Source of the DNA: Affinibrenneria salicis
GTDB lineage: Bacteria; Pseudomonadota; Gammaproteobacteria; Enterobacterales; Enterobacteriaceae
Length of the DNA stretch: 64,000 bases
Assembly (NCBI RefSeq): GCF_008710095.1
Contig: NZ_VYKJ01000005.1
Location: 290,732-354,731 of the forward strand
Direction of reading: 5' to 3'
This document shows positions 32,126 to 43,979 of this stretch, piece by piece; the stretch's first letter is position 1; each line of letters opens with the position of its first letter. Both the position numbers and the translations under genes were made by a program. Below the pieces are notes generated by a model. That model was given only the letters and a program-made list of their open reading frames with translations, was not told the origin of the DNA and searched no databases.

Positions 32126-33466
32126 CTACTGCTGGAAAGGATAGACAGAACCCAAACCGAGGATGGCGGTCAACGCGTCCAGCGCCTCGCGCCCTTCGCG
32201 CAGCAGCTGCGGATCCGCCAGGTCGGCCTGCGTCAGGCGGTCGCGGTAGTATCGATCGACCCACTGATTGAGCGTGGCGAACAGGCTGTCATTCATCATC
32301 ACTTGCGGGTTGACCGCCTGACGCTCCGTCTCATTAAGCGCCACCCGCAGCCGCAGGCAGGCCGGGCCGCCGCCGTTGCGCATGCTTTCGCGCAGATCGA
32401 ATACCCGAATGTCATCAATCGGTCCGCCCGAAGCCGCCATTTCAGACAAATAATTCCATACGCCGCGGTGCTGACGCGACTCTTCCGGCACGACAATCGT
32501 CATTTTACCGTCCGGCCGGGTCAGAATTTGGCTGTTGAACAGATAGGTGGCGACCGCATCGTCCACCGATACCCGGTCGTCCGGCACGTCGATCGCCACC
32601 AAATCTTGTTCCAGCAGCGCCATACTGCGGCGGATACTATCCAGCGCCTGCTCCTGATGCAGAAACGCCAGCTGATGATGAAACAACACCTGCTGGTTGC
32701 TAACCGCAATCACATCGTTATGAAACACGCCGCGATCGATAACCTGCGGGTTTTGCTGAACGAAAACCGTATGCTGCGCCTCAAGCTGGTGCAGGCGCGC
32801 TATCGCCTCGCTGGCCTCGCGCGTCTGACGTGCCGGATAGCGCTGTGGTCCCGGCTCGCCGCCGAACTGCTGCTGACCGTAGACGAAGACCTGCACACTG
32901 CGCCGATCGTAATCGCCGCCCAGACGATTGTGGTTGGCGGCGCCCTCGTCGCCGAACAGCGCCACCTGCGGCAGCGCCTCGTGGTGGGAAAAATACCGCT
33001 CGTCGCGGAAGATGGCGCGCAAAATCGCCGAGGTGGTCGGCGCTTCGATGGCGCGGTGGAATTTGTTGTTCAGATTGGCGGCGGTAAAGTGCACGCGGCC
33101 ATCGGCGCTGTCCGCCGAGGGGGAAACGGTCGCGGCGTTAGCCGTCCACATGGCGGAGGCCGAACTGAGCGCCGACAACAGCTGCGGCGCCTGACGCATC
33201 GCCTGGGCCAGCACCGTTTCGTCGCTGCCGCTAAAGCCCAGCCGGCGCAGCATCGGCAGATGCGGCCGCTCCTGCGGCGGCAACACCGCCTGCGGATGAC
33301 CGAGATCGGCCAGCGTCTTCATCTTCAACAGCCCCTGACGCGCCGCCAGCTGCGGGTTAGAGACGCTGTTCTGATGGCGCGTCGAGGCTTCATTGCCAAA
33401 CGACAGACCGGCGTAGTGGTGCGTTAGCCCCACCAGCCCGTCGAAATTGATTTCATATCCGGACAT
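32126..33466 (-). CDS. astB: N-succinylarginine dihydrolase
   Basis: AstB hydrolyses N2-succinylarginine to N2-succinylornithine, CO2 and ammonia. The 446 residues are one fewer than E. coli. The family start [19 protein letters not shown] and the catalytic-Cys block [14 protein letters not shown] near residue 370 are intact. A GxxVYPFQQ tail closes the protein. It follows astD after 71 nt. Confidence 0.96.
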   Translation of the reverse strand: MSGYEINFDGLVGLTHHYAGLSFGNEASTRHQNSVSNPQLAARQGLLKMKTLADLGHPQAVLPPQERPHLPMLRRLGFSGSDETVLAQAMRQAPQLLSALSSASAMWTANAATVSPSADSADGRVHFTAANLNNKFHRAIEAPTTSAILRAIFRDERYFSHHEALPQVALFGDEGAANHNRLGGDYDRRSVQVFVYGQQQFGGEPGPQRYPARQTREASEAIARLHQLEAQHTVFVQQNPQVIDRGVFHNDVIAVSNQQVLFHHQLAFLHQEQALDSIRRSMALLEQDLVAIDVPDDRVSVDDAVATYLFNSQILTRPDGKMTIVVPEESRQHRGVWNYLSEMAASGGPIDDIRVFDLRESMRNGGGPACLRLRVALNETERQAVNPQVMMNDSLFATLNQWVDRYYRDRLTQADLADPQLLREGREALDALTAILGLGSVYPFQQ

Positions 33467-33537
33467 AGTTGCTCCTGGCGCGGCGAATTACCGCATACGC
33501 GGCGGCGTGACCTTCCCGGCCCGACGCCGCGCGTAAA

Positions 33538-36053
<2,516 letters not shown>

Positions 36054-36068
36054 AGTCGTTCTCCCCTC

Positions 36069-37346
<1,278 letters not shown>

Positions 37347-37518
37347 TTATTGAGAAAAAAAACCGCGGCGCCCTCACCTAATCCGTCCTTTTTCCGGCTG
37401 CCCCGGTCATCGGAAAGTTTCTAACCGACTGTATTAAAAATATTTCCATCCTCTGCCTGAGCAGGTGACGCGACGGATCGATAAAGCGACCGGATTTTCT
37501 GCCAGATGATTAATGCAG

Positions 37519-37534
37519 AGCAGCTATCGTGCCA
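37519..37534 (-). promoter_or_regulatory. Sigma-54 promoter of the ast operon
   Basis: On the minus strand TGGCACGATAGCTGCT has the invariant GG and GC separated by exactly 10 nt. It matches the sigma-54 consensus TGGCACG-N4-TTGCW at all but two positions. It faces astC, about 235 nt upstream of the ATG; initiation is expected near 37508. A sigma-54 promoter is known for astC in E. coli and Salmonella. Confidence 0.85.
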
Positions 37535-37588
37535 AAAGTGAATAAAATAAAATTAAATATGCCTTTAATCATAAAAACAATAAGTTAC

Positions 37589-37627
37589 AATGCATAAGTA
37601 TTCAATATTTATGCATTTATACTAAGA
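37589..37627 (-). promoter_or_regulatory. Tandem ARG boxes (ArgR operator) upstream of ast
   Basis: Two ARG-box-like cores, TGCATAAGTATTCA (37591-37604) and TGCATTTATACTAA (37612-37625), match TGAATWWWWATTCA at 13 and 11 of 14 positions. Their centres are 21 bp apart, so the 18-bp boxes are separated by 3 bp, the standard ArgR arrangement. They lie between the sigma-54 promoter and the NtrC-type sites, fitting the reported role of ArgR as an activator of astC in Salmonella. Confidence 0.7.
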
Positions 37628-37758
37628 CAGGAGAAAAAAACGTTAAAAAATCATCGTCAGGATAAAAAAGTTATTCAGAATGGAAAAAATGCGTTTTTTT
37701 ATTTTTCCGCACAAAGCGGTGGATCAGACCAACATGATTTTGGGCATCAGTCGTGCAA

Positions 37759-37797
37759 CACACCAAAACAGTGCATGCAATGCACCATTTTAGGTCA
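37759..37797 (-). promoter_or_regulatory. Paired NtrC (NRI) enhancer sites upstream of ast
   Basis: CACACCAAAACAGTGCA (37759-37775; minus strand TGCACTGTTTTGGTGTG) matches the NtrC consensus TGCACYA-N3-TGGTGCA well. A second, weaker site TGCACCATTTTAGGTCA is at 37781-37797. Their centres are 22 bp apart, two helical turns, and about 260-280 bp upstream of the expected start, a typical enhancer position. Confidence 0.65.
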
Positions 37798-38120
37798 TCA
37801 CCGGTATTCCCGCCGACCGTTGCGCCGATTAACCGAACGACATTAGCGGAATTGCCCGGACGCGGATGGACGTGAAACGCCATCCGGCGCGGCGCCAGGC
37901 GAAACTAAGGAGAGAAATTTTCATTAACCGATCGCCGTCGCGACTTTGATGATAAACCTCGCCAATGTTATTCTCAGTGTATACAGAAACAGTGTCACCA
38001 CTTTCTGCCGTTCCCCGCGCGAAGCAAAGCGAAGTTGTTTGCTTCAGATTTGAGATTCAGCGTGGATTGATACACGCCACAATAGAATGACAAAGGCAAG
38101 GCGCACCGGGAGGATTTAGC
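37798..38120. other. Intergenic region between ast enhancer and diguanylate cyclase
   Basis: These 323 bases hold no supported gene. They should contain the promoter of the diguanylate cyclase gene, but no clear -35/-10 pair could be chosen. A good ribosome site (GGGAGGATTTAGC) stands just before its ATG. Confidence 0.4.
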
Positions 38121-39053
38121 ATGAAGGACCTGTTCGAGCGAGCAGTCGGTTGCTCTATAAGCTCACATAGTAATTTATACACCATATTGGATGTGTTGCC
38201 GCTTCCTCTGTCCTGGGCCTCCCTGCCCGATGGGGAAATCCTGTTCGTCAACCGGGAATTCAAAAAAACGTTCGGCTACAGCAATGACCGATTTTCAACG
38301 GTAGACCAGTGGATTGAACACGCTTACGTGCGGGAGTCCGATCGCGTGCTGACGCGCAGTCGCTGGCAACATTTGTGGATTCCCCAACTGACCGGCATTT
38401 CGGAAATCGATGCGCTAGAGCTGCAGGTTCGCTGCGCGGACGAACGGCGGCTGACCGTGCTGCATCGGGGCATTATTCTGCACGACCTCGGCATCGGCAT
38501 CGCCACCTTTGAGGATATTTCAGCCCGCAAACTGGCGGAGGAAACGTTAAGCCGCATCGCGTTCGCCGATCCCCTGACCGGCCTGGCCAACCGGCACGCC
38601 CTGCAGGCGCGCTGGCAGCAGGAAATCAGCACCCGTAATTCACTGGCGCTGCTGATGATCGACATGGACGGCTTTAAAACCGTCAATGATATGATGGGCC
38701 ATGACGTCGGCGACCGGGTGCTGAAGCGGGTGGGCGAGAAACTGCGCGACTGCGTGCGCAGCGACGATCTGGTGTGCCGGCTCGGCGGCGATGAATTTGT
38801 GGTTCTGTTGTCCAATCCGGGCGGGGCGAGGCAGGCGGAGGGCGTATGCCGGCGGATCGAAAAGACCTTCAGGACGCCCTTTATCATTGAGGATCAAAGT
38901 TTTACCCTCGGCGCCAGCATCGGACTCAGCCAGTATCCGCAGCACGGGACCGAACTGCGCGAGTTGATCAAGCGGGCCGATGAGGCGCTCTACCGGTTAA
39001 AACGGACGGATAAAGGCGGCTGGGAGTGGTTCTCGCCGCCGCTGACCACGTAA
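38121..39053 (+). CDS. PAS-GGDEF diguanylate cyclase
   Basis: A 310-residue cytosolic enzyme predicted to make cyclic di-GMP from two GTP. Residues about 20-135 form a PAS fold (DVLPLPLSWASLPDGEILFVNREFKKTF is its start, shown partly: LPDGEILFVNREF). A GGDEF domain follows from about 145, with DPLTGLANRHAL, metal Asp in IDMDGFKTVNDMMGHDVGD, and active-site GGDEF at 222-226. The inhibitory I-site RxxD is present (Arg213-Asp216, five residues before GGDEF), so product inhibition is expected. No membrane segment is visible. The PAS ligand is unknown. It is divergent from the ast operon and co-directional with the lipid operon 198 nt downstream. Confidence 0.92.
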   Translation: MKDLFERAVGCSISSHSNLYTILDVLPLPLSWASLPDGEILFVNREFKKTFGYSNDRFSTVDQWIEHAYVRESDRVLTRSRWQHLWIPQLTGISEIDALELQVRCADERRLTVLHRGIILHDLGIGIATFEDISARKLAEETLSRIAFADPLTGLANRHALQARWQQEISTRNSLALLMIDMDGFKTVNDMMGHDVGDRVLKRVGEKLRDCVRSDDLVCRLGGDEFVVLLSNPGGARQAEGVCRRIEKTFRTPFIIEDQSFTLGASIGLSQYPQHGTELRELIKRADEALYRLKRTDKGGWEWFSPPLTT

Positions 39054-39065
39054 AAAACCTCGACT

Positions 39066-39086
39066 GGCGCCGCGTTGCGCGGCGCC
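39066..39086. terminator. Perfect 9-bp GC stem-loop after the diguanylate cyclase gene
   Basis: GGCGCCGCG pairs with CGCGGCGCC over a TTG loop, 12 nt after the stop codon. No U tract follows on the plus strand. It may separate the cyclase transcript from the lipid operon downstream. Confidence 0.4.
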
Positions 39087-39250
39087 GGCATACCCCGGCA
39101 AATTCTGCTTTCGCTCTTCTCTGCGGCCCGCGCGGCGGTTCATGGTTCCAATTCGCAACGATTAGGCTATTCTGACAGCCAGCACAAAAAACAGGTAACA
39201 GGTCGGCAACGTTTCCGACAGCCGCCTGCTTATTATTCAGGAAAGAATAT

Positions 39251-40273
39251 ATGCCGGACTATCAGGAGAAACACCAGGCTCCGCCGCGCGGACTGATTCC
39301 ATTGAAGATCGTCTCGACGGGCGCGGCGCTGCCGCCTAATCAGGTGACGTCGGACGAACTGGATATTCGTCTGAATAAACCCGCCGGCTACGTCGCCAGC
39401 CGCTCCGGGATTATTTATCGCTACCACGCCGATAATCAGGCCAGCCAGGCCGGACTAGGCGCCGCCGCGCTGAACGATGCCCTGCAGCGCCGGCGGATCG
39501 ATCCGGCCTCGATCGATTTATTGATCTACGCCTCGGCGATCCCGGTTCAGGCGCTGCCCTACAGCGCCAGCCATCTGCTGAAAGCCTCGTCGCTGCCGGC
39601 GGGCACCGCCTGCTTCGATATCAACAGCAGTTGCGTCAGCTTTATCCCGGCGCTGCAAGTGGCGGCGGGCCTGCTGAACAGCCATGCCTTTCGCCGTATC
39701 GCCATCGTCTCCACCGAACTGGCCTCGCGCGGCATTGACTGGGACGACGAAGAATCCTCGCTGATCTTCGGCGACGGCGCCGCCTGCGCCATCGTCGAGC
39801 GCGGCAACGGCGACAGCGGCATCGCGGCCTGTCTGCTGGAAACCTGGCCTGAAGGCGCCGAACTGTGCGAGATCCGCGCGGGCGGTACGCGACGCAACCC
39901 GCGAGCCGGACTGGAGGCGAGCGACTTTCTGTTCCACATGCAGGGCAAACGCCTGTTCCGCCAGGCCTCCGGCCTAATCGAGGATTATCTCGCACGCCTG
40001 CTGCAGGCCAGCGGCTATCGCCTCGATCAGATCGCGACGGTGATTCCCCATCAGGCCAGCCATTTGTCGCTGGAACATATACGTAAACGGCTAAAGGTTA
40101 CCCCGCAGCAGTTGATCGATATTTATCGCTACCACGGCAACCAGGTGGCGGCCTCTATTCCCACCGCCCTGCACCACGCGGCGCTGCAGGATCGTTTACC
40201 GGCGGGTCGGCCGGTAATGCTGATCGGCACGGCTGCCGGCCTGACGCTGGGCGGCATGGTGCTGATCCCATGA
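39251..40273 (+). CDS. 3-oxoacyl-ACP synthase III family (FabH/OleA-like) condensing enzyme
   Basis: A 340-residue thiolase-fold enzyme that should perform a decarboxylative or head-to-head Claisen condensation of acyl thioesters. The full FabH triad is visible: Cys128 in DINSSCVSF, His267 in VIPHQASHLS, Asn297 in YHGNQVAASIP. GTAAGLTLGGM closes the fold. It is not the housekeeping fabH, which sits in a fab cluster. A ribosome site AGGAAAG precedes the ATG. It is gene 1 of an operon of eight: its stop overlaps the next start as ATGA. By analogy with OleA it could join two fatty acyl chains; by analogy with FabH-like acyltransferases it could instead prime or esterify. I cannot tell which. Confidence 0.88.
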   Translation: MPDYQEKHQAPPRGLIPLKIVSTGAALPPNQVTSDELDIRLNKPAGYVASRSGIIYRYHADNQASQAGLGAAALNDALQRRRIDPASIDLLIYASAIPVQALPYSASHLLKASSLPAGTACFDINSSCVSFIPALQVAAGLLNSHAFRRIAIVSTELASRGIDWDDEESSLIFGDGAACAIVERGNGDSGIAACLLETWPEGAELCEIRAGGTRRNPRAGLEASDFLFHMQGKRLFRQASGLIEDYLARLLQASGYRLDQIATVIPHQASHLSLEHIRKRLKVTPQQLIDIYRYHGNQVAASIPTALHHAALQDRLPAGRPVMLIGTAAGLTLGGMVLIP

Positions 40274-41286
40274 AAATCTTCCTGACCGGCGCCACCAGCG
40301 GTCTGGGCCGCAACGCGGCCGAATGGTTGCTGCAGGCCGGGCATCAGGTTCACGCCTGCGGACGCAACGCCGCGGCCGGCGCACAGTTGAGCCGGCTGGG
40401 CGCGCAGTTTAGCCGGCTTGATCTGCGCGCCGTTTCGCCGGATGACTGCCTGCGGCTGATGGCCGACTGCGACGCGGTCTGGCACTGCGCCGCGCTCTCT
40501 TCGCCGTGGGGACGCGCGGCCGATTTTTATCAGCACAATGTGGCGGTGACCGAGCGGCTGGCGGAAGCGGCCGGCCGCGGCGCGATCCGGCGTTTTATCC
40601 ATATCTCCACCCCGGCCATCTATTTCGATTACCGCCATCACCGGGATATCGATGAGCGCTACCGCGCGCGGCGCTTCGCCTGCCACTATGCGCACAGCAA
40701 ATACCTCGCCGAACAGCGCATTATGCAGTTGGTGCCGCGTTTCCCGCAGACGCGCTATACGATCTTACGACCGCGCGGTCTGTTCGGCCCGCACGACCGG
40801 GTGATCGTGCCGCGCATTATCGCGCAGATTACCCGCGGCGGCGGCGTGCTGCGTCTGCCGCGCGCGGGCGAAACGCTGTTGGATCTGACCTTTGTCGGCA
40901 ACGTGGTGCAGGCAATGGCGCTGGCCAGCGAAAACGACCGTCTGGCGTCGGGCGACGCCTACAATATCACCAACCACCAGCCTGAGCGGCTGGCGGTGAT
41001 GTTACGCCGGCTGCTGGCCGAACGGCTGGGCCTGTCGTATCAGGTGAAAGCCGTGCCCTACCCGGCGCTGTACGCGCTGGCCGGCGGCATGGAGTGTCTG
41101 GCGCGGCTAAGCGGCAAAGAACCGATGCTGACGCGCTATAGCGTCGGCGCGGTCAATTTTGATATGACGCTCAGCCGCCAGCGGGCGCAGCAGGAGCTGG
41201 GCTACCGGCCGCGCTTTTCGCTGGAACAGGGCATCGACATCACCGGCCAGTGGCTGGCGCGGCAAGGAGAAAACGCGCATGGCTGA
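40270..41286 (+). CDS. NAD(P)-dependent epimerase/dehydratase (OleD / 3beta-HSD-like reductase)
   Basis: A 338-residue extended short-chain dehydrogenase. The N-terminal Rossmann motif is TGATSGLGRNAAEWL (residues 6-20). The catalytic pair is Tyr140 and Lys144 in YAHSK, with Ser in HISTPAIYF. RPRGLFGPHDRVIVPR and LTFVGNVVQAM are typical of the 3beta-hydroxysteroid dehydrogenase/OleD branch. OleD reduces the beta-keto product of OleA; a similar partnership with the FabH-like protein just upstream is plausible. It overlaps gene 1 by 4 nt and the next gene by 8 nt. Confidence 0.85.
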   Translation: MKIFLTGATSGLGRNAAEWLLQAGHQVHACGRNAAAGAQLSRLGAQFSRLDLRAVSPDDCLRLMADCDAVWHCAALSSPWGRAADFYQHNVAVTERLAEAAGRGAIRRFIHISTPAIYFDYRHHRDIDERYRARRFACHYAHSKYLAEQRIMQLVPRFPQTRYTILRPRGLFGPHDRVIVPRIIAQITRGGGVLRLPRAGETLLDLTFVGNVVQAMALASENDRLASGDAYNITNHQPERLAVMLRRLLAERLGLSYQVKAVPYPALYALAGGMECLARLSGKEPMLTRYSVGAVNFDMTLSRQRAQQELGYRPRFSLEQGIDITGQWLARQGENAHG

Positions 41287-42085
41287 CATTACCACCTTTG
41301 AAGTTGGCTACTGTCTGCATCCGGGCTGCATGGCGCTGCGCGGCGCCGGCTGGAAAGTGTGTCGTTTCCCGGCCCGCGTCTGGCTGCTGGCGAGCCGCGG
41401 CCGCCGCTGGCTATGGGATACCGGCTACTCGCGTTACTTTGATGACGCCACGCGCGACGGCATTTTCCAGCTTTATCGCCGCCTGACCCCGGTGCGCTTC
41501 GAACCGGAAGAGGCGCTGATCCATCAGTTGAACGCGCAGGGGATACAGGCTCGCGATATCGACGCCGTGATCATTTCCCATTTTCACGGCGACCATATCG
41601 CCGGCCTGCGCGATTTCGCCCGCGTGCCCGCCATCTGTTCCGCAGGCGGCTGGCGCCAGACGCGCCACCTGCGCGGTTTCGCCGCCTTAAAGCGAGCGTT
41701 TGTGCCGGCCCTGATTCCGGAAAATTTCGAAGCGACGCTGCGCTTTGTGGAAAGCTTTTCGCCGGTCGCTCTGCCGGCCGAGCTGGCGCCGTTCGAACGC
41801 GGCTATGCGCTGCCCGGCAGCGAGCGGGAAATCATTCTGGTGCCGCTGCCCGGCCATGCGGCCGGCCATCTCGGCGCCTTTGTGCTGACCGACGGCGGCT
41901 GGGTTCTGCTGGCCAGCGATGCCGCATGGTCGCCGCGCAGCTATCGGGAAAATCGCGGGCCGTCGCGCCTCGCCAGTCTGGTGCTGGACGATCCGCCGCG
42001 CTATTACCACACGCTGGAACGGTTGCACCGGCTGTATCTGAACGGCGCCGCCGAGATCCGCTTATGTCACGAGGGCGATCTATGA
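41279..42085 (+). CDS. Metallo-beta-lactamase-fold hydrolase
   Basis: A 268-residue cytosolic MBL-fold protein with the zinc signature HFHGDH (His101, His103, Asp105, His106). A later His lies in LPGHAAGHLGAF and an Asp in LLASDAAWSPR. The N-terminal half resembles lactonase/thioesterase-like members (GYCLHPGCMALRG). Substrate unknown; in this operon a thioester, ester or lactone of the lipid intermediate is a reasonable guess. It is translationally coupled on both sides (8-nt overlap before, ATGA after). Confidence 0.85.
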   Translation: MADITTFEVGYCLHPGCMALRGAGWKVCRFPARVWLLASRGRRWLWDTGYSRYFDDATRDGIFQLYRRLTPVRFEPEEALIHQLNAQGIQARDIDAVIISHFHGDHIAGLRDFARVPAICSAGGWRQTRHLRGFAALKRAFVPALIPENFEATLRFVESFSPVALPAELAPFERGYALPGSEREIILVPLPGHAAGHLGAFVLTDGGWVLLASDAAWSPRSYRENRGPSRLASLVLDDPPRYYHTLERLHRLYLNGAAEIRLCHEGDL

Positions 42086-43371
42086 TCCCGCTGTTGACGC
42101 TGTGGCACTACTTTCGCACCCGGCGCTTAGCCTTCCGTGACCGCGCCGCGCTGGAGCGTTACCAGCAGCGCCAGTTGGCGCGCTTTGCCCACCGGGTGCT
42201 GGCGCGCAGCCCGTATTTCCGGCCGTATTGCCGCCAGCCGCTCGCCCGCTGGCCGCTGATGGATAAGGCGTTGATGATGGCGCAGTTCGACCGGATGAAT
42301 ACCGCCGGCCTGCGGTGCGACGAACTGCTGGCGTGCGCCCGGCGCAGCGAGCGACAGCGCGACTTTACTCCGCGGGTGAACGGCTTTAGCGTCGGCCTCT
42401 CTTCCGGCACGTCCGGGCAGCGCGGGCTATTCGTGGTCAGCCCGCGCGAACAGCAAATCTGGGCCGGCGGCATGCTGGCGAAGATGCTGCCGGCCGGCTT
42501 ACGCGCCGGCGAGCGGGTAGCGCTGTTTTTACGCGCCGATAATCATCTGTACCACAGCGTCGACCATCGCTGGCTCAGCCTGCGCTTCTACGATCTGTTC
42601 GCGCCCTTCGCCGATCAGTTGCCCGCGCTGCAGGCGTGGCGGCCGACCATTATCGTGGCGCCGGCCCAGGTGCTGCGCGAGCTGGCGCTGGCGGTACGGC
42701 GCGGCGAACTGAGGCTGCCGGTCAAAAAAGTCATCTCCGTCGCCGAAGTGCTGGAGCCGCAGGATAAGCAACTGCTGCGCCAGGTCTTTGGCCAGGTCGG
42801 CGAAGTGTATCAGGCGACCGAGGGCTTTCTGGCCGCCACCTGCGAGCACGGCACCCTGCACCTTAACGAAGAATTTATTCACATCGAGCCGCAGTGGCTG
42901 GATGAGCAGCGCTTCACGCCGATCATTACCGACTTTACCCGCCGGACGCAGCCGATTGTGCGTTACCGACTGGATGATGTGCTGGTCAGACAAACAGAGC
43001 CGTGCGCCTGCGGCCGGGCGAGCATGCCGATCGCGCGCATCGAAGGACGCTGCGATGACTGGCTGCGGTTAGCCGACAGCCAGGGTCGGCCGCAGGTGAT
43101 CTTCGCCGATCTGTGCAGCCGGGTCATCGCCAATGCCCTGCCGCTTGAGGCCGATTATCGTCTGGTGCAGCAGGGCGACAGCCGGCTGCATTTGTCCGCC
43201 AGCTGCAGCCAGGCGGAACTTGAGCGCTGCAGAGATAGTCTGATCCGGCAGTTTGCCCGCCAGAATATCGATACCGGGCGCCTGCAGTGGCGTCTGACCG
43301 CCGCGCCGATCGCCGCGCCGTTCACCAGCAAACGGCGCCGCATCACCCGCCTGTCGGAGGAGGAAACATGA
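42082..43371 (+). CDS. Adenylate-forming enzyme, F390 synthetase / phenylacetate-CoA ligase type
   Basis: A 429-residue member of the ANL superfamily, expected to activate a carboxylate as acyl-AMP. The phosphate loop is GLSSGTSGQRGLFVVS (about residues 108-123). VYQATEGFLAATC and RYRLDDVLV correspond to the adenine- and ribose-binding motifs. CACGRASMP with nearby Cys residues resembles the PaaK-type zinc-like site. I place the start at ATG 42082, which overlaps the upstream stop as ATGA; the frame is open further upstream. The family is often annotated only as 'CoF synthetase' and its members' substrates are unknown. In the operon it would activate the fatty acid or beta-hydroxy acid. Confidence 0.82.
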   Translation: MIPLLTLWHYFRTRRLAFRDRAALERYQQRQLARFAHRVLARSPYFRPYCRQPLARWPLMDKALMMAQFDRMNTAGLRCDELLACARRSERQRDFTPRVNGFSVGLSSGTSGQRGLFVVSPREQQIWAGGMLAKMLPAGLRAGERVALFLRADNHLYHSVDHRWLSLRFYDLFAPFADQLPALQAWRPTIIVAPAQVLRELALAVRRGELRLPVKKVISVAEVLEPQDKQLLRQVFGQVGEVYQATEGFLAATCEHGTLHLNEEFIHIEPQWLDEQRFTPIITDFTRRTQPIVRYRLDDVLVRQTEPCACGRASMPIARIEGRCDDWLRLADSQGRPQVIFADLCSRVIANALPLEADYRLVQQGDSRLHLSASCSQAELERCRDSLIRQFARQNIDTGRLQWRLTAAPIAAPFTSKRRRITRLSEEET

Positions 43372-43979
43372 TCGCGCGCCGGCTAAAGGCGATGCTGTAC
43401 GGCTGGGGCGCCGTCGGCGTGGTCTATCATCTGAGCGCTCGTCTGCAGGGACCGGGCACCCTACTGCCGGACGGGTGGATCGATCGGCTGATCCCATTTT
43501 CACCGACGGGGATCTGGCTCTATCTGTCGTTTTTTCTCATCGTGCCGCTGGCTTATCTGAGCTGTCCGCCTGCCAGACTGAACTGGCTGCGCCGCAGCAT
43601 GCAGTTAACCGCACTGGCCGCCGGCGGCGTTTATCTGCTGTGGCCGACCACCTTACATTACCCGCCGGTGAACGGCGATTCGCTCAGCGCCCGCCTGCTG
43701 CTGCGTCTGACCGCAATCGATTCGCCGCAGAACTGTCTGCCGTCGCTGCATATGGCGTTGACCACGCTGGCAGTCTGGGCGCTGTTCGAGCGTCGCCGCC
43801 CGCTCAGAAGCGGGGTTTATCTGTGCTGGGCGATCGCCATCGCCTTCTCGATTCTGCAATTGCGCCGCCACCTGTTTATCGATCTGCTGACCGGTGGCAT
43901 ACTGGCGGCGATTATCGGCCTGTTTTGTCTGCGCTTAACCGAGCGGTCGCCGCGCCGCTCGCCGGGAGTAGAGAGATGA
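43368..43979 (+). CDS. PAP2-family membrane phosphatase
   Basis: A 203-residue integral membrane protein with about five hydrophobic helices. It keeps the later acid-phosphatase motifs PSLH (residues 125-128) and RRHLFID with His168 and Asp172, as in the PAP2/inositol-phosphorylceramide-synthase branch; the first KX6RP motif is not obvious. It may dephosphorylate a lipid phosphate or move a phospho-head group. The start at 43368 overlaps the preceding stop as ATGA with GGAGGAGGAAAC as ribosome site. Its own stop overlaps the next start in the same way. Confidence 0.85.
   Translation: MIARRLKAMLYGWGAVGVVYHLSARLQGPGTLLPDGWIDRLIPFSPTGIWLYLSFFLIVPLAYLSCPPARLNWLRRSMQLTALAAGGVYLLWPTTLHYPPVNGDSLSARLLLRLTAIDSPQNCLPSLHMALTTLAVWALFERRRPLRSGVYLCWAIAIAFSILQLRRHLFIDLLTGGILAAIIGLFCLRLTERSPRRSPGVER

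Noticed and set aside
32303..33427. 374-codon plus-strand frame antisense to astB
   Set aside because: AstB is full length and conserved; the antisense frame is a GC-skew artefact.
37360..37376. T-rich run after a CCGCGG palindrome in the ast leader, read as a possible attenuator terminator
   Set aside because: The palindromes do not form a stem long enough for an intrinsic terminator, and no leader peptide is seen.
37671..37883. 70-codon minus-strand frame in the ast upstream region
   Set aside because: It overlaps the NtrC-type sites, has no ribosome site of quality and no recognisable product.
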